Origin: Schoenoplectus triqueter
Lineage: Eukaryota > Streptophyta > Magnoliopsida > Poales > Cyperaceae
Direction: 5' to 3'
NCBI GenBank assembly: GCA_964058805.1
Contig: CAXKVV010000151.1
Span: 1 to 41,586 of the forward strand
DNA length: 41,586 nt
Notes under the pieces: model-generated
Told to the model about the DNA's origin: nothing
The model's database searches: none
Seen by the model: only the letters and a program-made list of their open reading frames with translations
Shown: positions 34,097-41,586 of the stretch, piece by piece
Layout: every line of letters starts with the position of its first letter
Position numbering within the stretch: the first letter of the stretch is position 1
Program-made: the position numbers and the translations under genes

Positions 34097-34459
34097 ATTG
34101 TCACGCAGTAGGATTCTTGGATTGTTCTTTTGTATCACGACATGCAATTGAAAGCAACGGGCGACCTAATTAAATGCTACGGCAATTTTCTAGTAGAAGT
34201 CTAGATATTTGTTAACCTGTCGTTAGACAATTAATCAATAGGTCGGCTTAGTGTTTTTTTCAAAAAAAAAAAAATTACCCCAACTCTTCTTATTTTGCTT
34301 TTACACCTTTAATCGAATTTTTTCCCCTCCACTGACAAGAAATATGATTTACTTATCGTTAGCAACGGTATATAGGTCACGTCCTGAATCAAATTAATGA
34401 AGTTTTCTTTCCCTCAAATTTAGATTAAATTATCTTCTCCTTCCATCTATTATCTCCCT

Positions 34460-34991
34460 AGAGCTGTAAATGAAACGGATAGTGCGGAAATTATATTCAT
34501 ATTCGCTTCTTATTTGTCAAATATGAATATGATTATGGATGTTAAACGGATGTTAAAATTCAAAATCAAATTTATCTTAAGCGAATACATATACGGAATA
34601 GATATTCAACAAATACGGATTTTGTGATGAATATAAAATTAAATTTTATGTATATTACTAATAACTATGAATATATAATAAAAATAAGTACCTATATTAA
34701 CGGTAAGTATTCGCAATGCATATATCTTTTTGTTAATATTTATAATAATAATATTATTATATACAGACAAATAATATTATTTTATGAATAAAATTTTATA
34801 ATATATGTTTTATTTCGGATATAGATAATAGAGTCTAAAATGAATTTCTTATTCATATATGTATCATTTTTTATGGATACGAATCGGATACAAATACGGA
34901 TAATTAATATTCGAATATGAATGATATATTTTTTAATATTTTTTGAATACAGAGCCGAACGGTGCGGATATTATCCACTCCGTTTACACCT
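34460..34991. mobile_element. Nonautonomous hAT-like element, GGATAC type, second adjacent copy
   Basis: The left end AGAGCTGTAAATG and right end CGTTTACACCT are inverted. ATCTCCCT is duplicated exactly outside them (34452-34459 and 34992-34999). Subterminal words GATAGTGCGG and the inverse-oriented GGTGCGGATATTATCC show the usual foldback arms. It is 532 bp, noncoding and related to the element at 33552-34096. Confidence 0.88.
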
Positions 34992-34999
34992 ATCTCCCT

Positions 35000-35687
35000 C
35001 TATATTTTCTTTTTCAATTTTGTGACCACCCCTTCCATTTTATCCTTTGGCATTTTTGTGTATTTTGGAATAGCTGCTCTCTAATTGATGAAAATGGGAA
35101 CTAGACCCCTTATTTTTATTCGAAAAAAAAAAAGAGAGCACATAACTGGTTGTCACATTAATTTCATTTTTCTTTTTCTTTTTTTTTTGAAAAGGGAGAA
35201 CTATATATTTACCATCATTCGTTCCTAGGAGATCTGCGATTAATTTCATAAGTTGACAATTTAACAATAATGGATTATATATTGACAAACCATTGTGCAT
35301 AACTTGTTAAAATTTAGGTGGAGAACGTACTTCTAGGTAGGTTGATAGGCGAAAATTATAATTTGGTTGAAAGAAATAGTTATTTGTTAATGTAATTACA
35401 CGTTAATAGAACATACATAAAAGGTGTGATCTACAACTCATTGATTGGAAAAAAGACATAAGAATAATATATGTAAACCACCAAAATATATATATTACTA
35501 TTTTGGCATGCAAACACTATTTAATTACAATGCTAATATACCTATAAGCTATATAACATAACACAATTATTTTCAACTCTGCAAATTCAAATGCCATTTA
35601 ACTGGCAGCTACATATTAACCACACCACAATCATTCACCATCACGAAAACATTCAAAGAATAAACCTTTGGCATGTTTTGTCAACGA
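35000..35687. other. Intergenic DNA and 3' flank of the CASP-like gene
   Basis: AT-rich, with poly-A and poly-T runs at about 35125 and 35175-35188. No gene was recognised. The portion nearest 35688 should include the 3' UTR of the minus-strand CASP-like gene. Confidence 0.45.
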
Positions 35688-36502
35688 TCAATGGCTCCTC
35701 TTATATAGAGAATATGCAGATAAAACTACAAGCAGGACAAGGATAATTGATGCAATTAGCGACAGAAAGATGCTTGCGCCCATATACCGGCAGAAATTCC
35801 CATAAGTACCACAAATTTTAAGCCACTGTGTGTGTGTGTTGCCCTTCAGAGCGACATATGCAATACCTCCTGCTGTGCCTACTGCAGATGCCATGATAGC
35901 AGTCATCAGCTGCAAGCCAAAATTAAAGTTTTTTCAATTTCAATTTTCAAATATTCAGAACATATTTGAATTCCTCTTGCTCTAATTAATTGCTGATCAG
36001 TTGGTATTCTATTTGGTTTACTTACAATATCAATGAGAATCAGACTGAATAAAATCTTTGCAGATGGCGCTGACCTCGACATGACAGCACATGCAAATAT
36101 CACAGTTTTAATGCTGTAGAGAGATACAAGTGCAAGTGCCACCAACAGGTATCTGTAAAACACAGAGAAACGTATACATTAATTGGATATTTCCTTATTT
36201 GAACAAATATGATTAGTTATTGTTATAAGAATATGATTTGAGAGAAATTACATAAGAGCAGGCGAGTAGTTGAATTTGGCATCACGAACCACAGCGCCGA
36301 TAGGTGGCGGGAGCACAGCAATGACTTCAGTCTCTTTGCTTGTGACAAGCACCACTAGAGCAGACACAGATGAAGCTAGGAGCAGAAGCCTCAGAACGAA
36401 ATCTACACAGAAGTAATTAGGAGCCGACCTGTCGAAAGTGTGGTCATCAGATTCTGACACAGTCTTAACAGTATCTAGTGTAGCATTCTCTTTAGAGGCC
36501 AT
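35688..36502 (-). CDS. CASP-like membrane protein, three exons, complete
   Basis: CASP-like (CASPL, formerly UPF0497) proteins are four-pass membrane proteins; true CASPs scaffold the Casparian strip, while most CASPLs have no settled role. Exons 36502-36252, 36152-36026 and 35909-35688 join in frame through GT-AG introns, giving 199 aa, normal for the family. The cytosolic N-terminus is polar. TM1 is about residues 33-52 ([20 protein letters not shown]) and carries the family Arg (Arg38). The extracellular loop contains [22 protein letters not shown]2 follows ([20 protein letters not shown]). TM3 carries the family Asp (Asp125 in ILIDI, then [13 protein letters not shown]). TM4 is [20 protein letters not shown]. 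The overall pattern favours subfamily 1, though I could not run a phylogeny. Confidence 0.93.
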
Positions 36503-36557
36503 GCCTTCTTTGTACTTATTCTCTCTCTACTTCCAAAAGGAGCAGCACAGATGTAGT

Positions 36558-36568
36558 GTTATATATAG
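36558..36568 (-). promoter_or_regulatory. TATA box of the CASP-like gene
   Basis: On the minus strand CTATATATAAC lies about 57 bases upstream of the ATG at 36502. That is the right distance for a start site near 36530 and a short leader, and the sequence matches the plant TATATATA consensus. Confidence 0.6.
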
Positions 36569-36569
36569 A

Positions 36570-37870
36570 TAAGTGCTAGCTTTTCGATTTATTTGCACAA
36601 GAAGTCTATGCTCCGGTAAGAGCGCATTTTTTTTCCAAGGAAGCAGAACAGATATTTCATAGGTCGATATAGAGATTTTTGGATTTATTTGCTGCTCAGG
36701 CGGCTTAGTACTCATTGGTTAGAATTTGATGCCATATCTAATTATCAATACCACCAAACATAGAGATCTCTAATTTCTTTCAAAATTAAGATTTTTCTTT
36801 GATTAGTCTAATAAAATAAAATATTAATTAAGGATAATTTAATCAAAAAAGTTGGCAAGTGATCTCAAATATATTTTTGTGATAATTTAGAACTGTAGAC
36901 CATCTATTTCTATATTACTCCATACATAATGTTTATGGGCATGGATTTTTTTGTAGATAAAGTAATTGTTTCTTTACAATTATTTAATTAGATAATTATG
37001 GTTTATAGATGCAATTTCTTCATATAAAAATACAGATATTTGTTAATTAATTAGAGATGTATTTTTATGGGTTATTTAAAAAGAAAGGAATAAATTTATT
37101 TTTTAAGAAAAACTCTAAGGACTATAGAAAATAATATAATTTCTCTAACTAAGTATTGGAGTCTCAAAAAAAGAGAAGAATTTCAGAGCAACTTACATTA
37201 CATATTACCTTGAAATGTTATGTTATTATCAGTGTAGGTATTAGAAACCACTTTAAATATCAGTAGGGAAAGAGGACTGATCTGGCGCAGGTAATGAACT
37301 ACAACCTCTTCCTCTCATTGGATATTAATAGTTTTAGAGTTTTAAAAGACTTTGAGAGAAATATTAACATAACTTTGGATAATGAATTGTAACCTCTTCC
37401 TCTAATATTAGTTCTTACTAGATCTGTCTAGTGCACAAAATTGCTATGAGAGAAATATTAAAAGACTTTGCCAGTTGAGACAGGGAAGAAGGCTTTCTGG
37501 CTAAAAGCACAAACTCTTAATGCAATATTTTGCTATTAGTTCATTTTGTTGATACTTTGTGATTTGACGGGGTAGATGTTACGATACTGCTATATTGATA
37601 TTTTGATGGTTGTTGATGAATAAACCAGAAGGTTATAAATAGGAACAAAGAAAATGATGAAAACAGAGACATGACACAAACAGCTTTGGCTGAACGACTT
37701 AGGCAAGGCATGACATTTAACACCATAGGATTAACACAATAAAGGATTACATACAACTGGAGGGCAGGGCGAAATTGGTCAAAGAATAAAAGCTGGTGGC
37801 CTTAAAATGATATATTTTGGATTAGGTTTTTATTTCAAAATAATTTTTTTTTGGTTAATTTAGTTTAAAT
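36570..37870. other. Upstream flank of the CASP-like gene, no other gene recognised
   Basis: AT-rich DNA. The phrase TGAA(C/T)T(A/G)(C/T)AACCTCTTCCTCT occurs twice about 90 bases apart (37296 and 37384), a short direct repeat in the distal upstream region. Short minus-strand frames at 36527-36715 and 37541-37756 have no recognised similarity. Confidence 0.4.
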
Positions 37871-37879
37871 TGGATTTAA

Positions 37880-39350
37880 ATTGCTCACATTTAAGATACT
37901 ATCTAATTTTAGTTATTATTTTAGGTAAAGAAGAGAATCCAAAAAAAAATTGAGAAAGTAACGCAAGTCGGGATCAAATTAGAGAGCTGATAACAAAGAA
38001 GGAAGAAATTTTGATCCAAAATTTATATGAAGTGATTAAGATTATATGTCAGTATTATAAAGCTTATTCTTAGCTTTCAACAGACTTTGAATCACTTCAA
38101 TTGGAGTTCGGATAAAGAAATTATGAACATTTGAACATTGCCAACTCGCTGCTCAGTCCTAGGATTGTTCCGAACCAAAAAGGATCGGATCGTTCTCCAA
38201 CCAACCCAAAAATAACTTTTTGTCACTCAGTAAGTTAGGTCCTGTCCATTTAAGGTTTGTCGGACCTTCAGACTGTGTCAGAGATTATTTTTTGGTAGTT
38301 TTTAGGTTATTTTTGGGGATTTTCTACAAAAGGGATTCATTTTTCTCCAGAAACTTATCCTTGATCATTCTGACTTATTTTAGATGGTTTTCTTGAGAGA
38401 GAGAGAAGGGAAATTCTTAGAAAGGAAAGAGAAGAAGGCACGAGGAGAAGATCGAATTTGACATAACTCTTATTTTGTTCTCATGATTTTTTTTTATTTT
38501 AATTATTTTTATCTGTAATTCTTTCTTCTCCATGAGAGAGTACATTTGTTTTAAGGATAGACATGTAAACCTTAAAACTTGATGTTTCAATTGTACTTGT
38601 TGTTGTTTTATTCGTTATTTTATGAATTGCTTTTGTGATTAAATTGATTGATGTTTGTATTAGTAATCCGTATAGGATTAAAAAACCTAAGAAGCGTAGA
38701 ATCATAACTGTATGTGATATACAGTTCATTAAACTTTATATATATCTTAGAAAATTATTTAGCTTTCTAACCAAAATCTATCGGTTCTTCGACCCCCAAA
38801 AACAATATCTAACCCTAGATGAAGAATCTAACCGTGAAGTTTAGATTAGTTAGGATATTTTCTGAATATTTAGAATATTAATTTGATGAAACTAATTGTG
38901 AAGAATTAGTTTTTAGATTACTTTAGAATTATCAGGACTTAACTGACTTTAATTAGAAATGAAGATGAACTTAATTGTGAAGTTTGCTAAATATAACCTT
39001 GAAACTAAATTAGACGGTAACTCTCATAAATTAATAATAAAATATAGAATTAGTACAATTAAGTCTCAAGTGGGTAGATATTATGAAATGCTAGGTTTTT
39101 TTATCTCTAAAAAACCCTAACTTTAGTTCAGATTAATTGTTCATTTTAGAATTTTGTTAGTTTAGAAATATTTTAAAACTTTATAGTTTAGTTTTTAGGA
39201 ATTATCTATATCAATAATTTAATCAGCCATTTAGGTTCGATATCTAAATACTACATGATAGATCCTACGTTTACGACTTTTTTTTGTGTGAATTAGGTAA
39301 TTAAAATTATCAGTTTAAATATATCATGACAATTGTGATGTTAGTGTTTT
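37880..39350 (+). repeat. LTR- or retroelement-like stretch, poorly bounded
   Basis: The text around 38030-38130 (ACAGACTTTGAATCACTTCA then TTGGAGTTCGGATAAAG) and 38390-38640 (a GAGAGAGAGA leader, then ATTCTTTCTTCTCCATGAGA and GAATTGCTTTTGTGATTAAA) reads like the long LTRs and leaders of plant LTR retrotransposons. I could not find matching ends, a primer-binding site or coding regions. Confidence 0.25.
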
Positions 39351-40640
39351 TGTGAATGCTATGGATTTGTCTTTTGTGCAGATGCCATTTTAAATAATGG
39401 CTCCTTTAATATTTATAGTTAAATCTCTATAATATCAGAATATTATACGGGAACTCTTATATCTAATGAAATAAGCGGTGAAAATCACTATTTATCTAAA
39501 ATAATAATATCATTCTGGAGACGCGAGCTGTCTAAAATAACAATTGCCGAGGTCAAAATCTGATCCGGCCCAGTAAATTCATTGATTCAAAAGGACTTGA
39601 TAATTAATTGGGCTTTTTCATGAGAAGGAACAAACCATATTATTCAGTCTTTAAGTACGGATCCGGTGTATGGTTCTCTTAATTCAATTCGAGGTTCAAC
39701 AGTTCGGTTGGAAGCCGTCAAATCTAAACTGGATTTAATGGATAGAGGACCTATGTGCTATCCATGCTGGGGCAATCAAAGCCACGGAATTAGAATCAGA
39801 GACCCCAGCAAAGATGGAATTAGCATGTGAATTCACTTGCGTATATATTGGTGAGGAACAGGCTGTACATTAATTTCGTATCCTTTCAAATATACTAATC
39901 ACCATCTCATTCGTTAACTGCAATCTTTTTGTTGACCTTGACCAAATCTTTTAATTCCTTTGAGGCTTTATTATTTGAGAAGCTGGCGTTCAATCGTTGA
40001 AGATAATTTATTTCCAGTTGTCCAATTGTGATGATGTTTTATTGTTTTAAGATAACGAATCATATCCAAATCTTCCGCTATTAATTAACTTTTTCCAAAA
40101 AATAATCATCTTTTGTCAACCCATATCTCTATTTCTACTCCTTATTAAACATATAAGTGTTTTAATTTTGTAACGGTTCAAAAAATTTTGTTAATTTTTT
40201 AGAACTAATATCAGTTATCAAATAATTTTACTATATTTATGATCATTTATGTTAAAGTTATAATTTTCTCTTAATTTGATTATTATACAAAATACTACAT
40301 AACTTAGAAGTACAATTGCTCTACTTTATTTTTTTGTAGATTATCATCAATTATGAATTTTAACTTTTCTTAAATTTTGAGTGTAACTTTTCTCTTAATT
40401 CTACATTTATTTTACATTAATTATATATTCATAATTAAATTTATATTAATTAATAAAATATTTTTATTTTTTTTACATGAAGATATATTTTTTTATATTT
40501 TTAAAAGACATTACCGTAACAACGCATGGATAAAAGACTAATTTATAATTATTGTATTTACCTAAATATTTATTTCTATTTAGAAATTTGTTGCAAGATT
40601 GAATATGCATCTAATATTTACTGAGACAAGATTTAACTCA
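39351..40640. other. Gene-free AT-rich DNA
   Basis: No gene, RNA or bounded repeat was recognised. Confidence 0.4.
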
Positions 40641-40857
40641 ATGTATTAAAATACTGTGTGGTAGTAGATCCGCACTCTTAACTCTCTTATGCGGTCGATT
40701 GTATGCAGATTTTTCTCTGTGCGACAGAAGATCTGGTTGCATCACTCTCTAGTGAAGGGCAGCAAAAATCAGTGCAAGTCTCGCGAGGGCGGGGTTAGAA
40801 CCCAGGAGGCAGGAACTGGGCCGCTTTGTGCCAAGCACAGTACCACCGGCTCTAATG
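40640..40857 (-). mobile_element. Probable tRNA-derived SINE
   Basis: On the minus strand it begins AGAGCCGGTGGTACTGTGCT (an A-box-like region). About 35 bases on comes GGGTTCTAACCCC, a good match to the RNA polymerase III B box. A GC-rich body follows (CCCTTCACTAGAGAGTGATG), grading into AT-rich DNA. The high GC against AT-rich surroundings and the box spacing fit a SINE. The 3' end and target duplication were not resolved. Confidence 0.5.
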
Positions 40858-41586
40858 CTCACTTGTGAAAGCTAGGAACACGGATACTTAATATATAAGT
40901 TCTAACTATTTTGTGCAGAACTAAAAAAATTTAAAAGTGAAACTGATTTATTATATACAAATCACAAAAAAATATTATAAAATTTTATATTAGACCGCAT
41001 ATAATGTTCCCCATAAAAATCCACATCCACATATGTAATATGCGATGATCATCCACACGCATATTAAAATTCGTATTTTAAAACCTTTATTTAAGACAAA
41101 AATTTTGCATTTAATCGATTAGGGTCTTTCAAGAATCCTTAAAAGTAATAAGCTATTCTAGAAATAGTAAAATTTTGATATTCTATAATTTTTTTGATTT
41201 AACTACTTGGATTGATGTTTAGACCCTGAACTTCAAAATTTGACCAACCAACAGCTGGCATGCTAATGTTAGTACATTAACATAACATTTCTGTTAATTT
41301 ACAGTATTTTGTTGTATATCATTTGTGTACTAATACTTTATCATTTGTTACTATACTCAACGACTCATATCATATCAAATCATTAATTTCAAAGGATGGG
41401 GACCATTGACACCGGATTTTTAAATTAAAAAAAATTATAGGTTTATTCTTGAACTTTTAGATTGATTGTGCTTTAAAATTGATGCAATTTATGTATCATT
41501 TGATATTTTATTAAAAACTATCAAAGTTGGATGCCTATGTAATGATGCACATTTATCTATTTTTGATGGAACATCAATTGTCAATT
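40858..41586. other. AT-rich right edge of the window
   Basis: No gene or bounded repeat was recognised up to the window edge. Confidence 0.4.

Noticed and set aside
37541..37756. 71-codon minus-strand frame with a hydrophobic start
   Set aside because: Its hydrophobic segment is short, and there is no conserved motif or supporting gene structure.

Overview
This is AT-rich nuclear DNA from a flowering plant. Multi-exon genes with GT-AG introns encode plant-specific proteins: a KIN-beta-gamma subunit, a two-domain NAD synthetase, an organelle zinc-finger (OZ/VAR3) relative and a CASP-like membrane protein. Between them lie plant-type transposon remnants. The sequence alone does not fix the species.

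Bases 1-17430 are the gene-dense part. The plus strand carries the 3' twelve exons of SNF4/KIN-beta-gamma, the energy-sensing subunit of the plant SnRK1 kinase; its first exon lies off the left edge. Next, on the minus strand, is a broken OZ/VAR3-like gene (8175 to about 7209) with two in-frame stops and no zinc-finger end. After 3.4 kb of repeats comes a complete 13-exon glutamine-dependent NAD+ synthetase on the minus strand (17176-11622, conceptually 747 aa).

Bases 17760-35000 are mostly repeats: nonautonomous hAT-like elements with 8-bp target duplications, a decayed Copia retrotransposon (minus strand, about 20915-22735) and a possible LTR, two LINE remnants, foldback MITEs and a hairpin element built on a repeated GGCGTGAGTT-AACTCACGCC palindrome. 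A 63-codon cysteine-rich, single-pass membrane ORF (26584-26775) is the only gene candidate there. Bases 35688-36502 (minus) hold a complete three-exon CASP-like gene. The rest, to 41586, is AT-rich DNA with an LTR-like stretch and a probable tRNA-derived SINE.

The genes are ordinary neighbours, not an operon, and no shared pathway is implied. The most informative observations are structural: two different foldback elements in one KIN-beta-gamma intron bounded by three copies of the same 10-bp target, the doubly interrupted OZ-like pseudogene, and the palindrome-bearing hairpin element at 29.5-30.1 kb. I did not find a convincing new multi-gene system.
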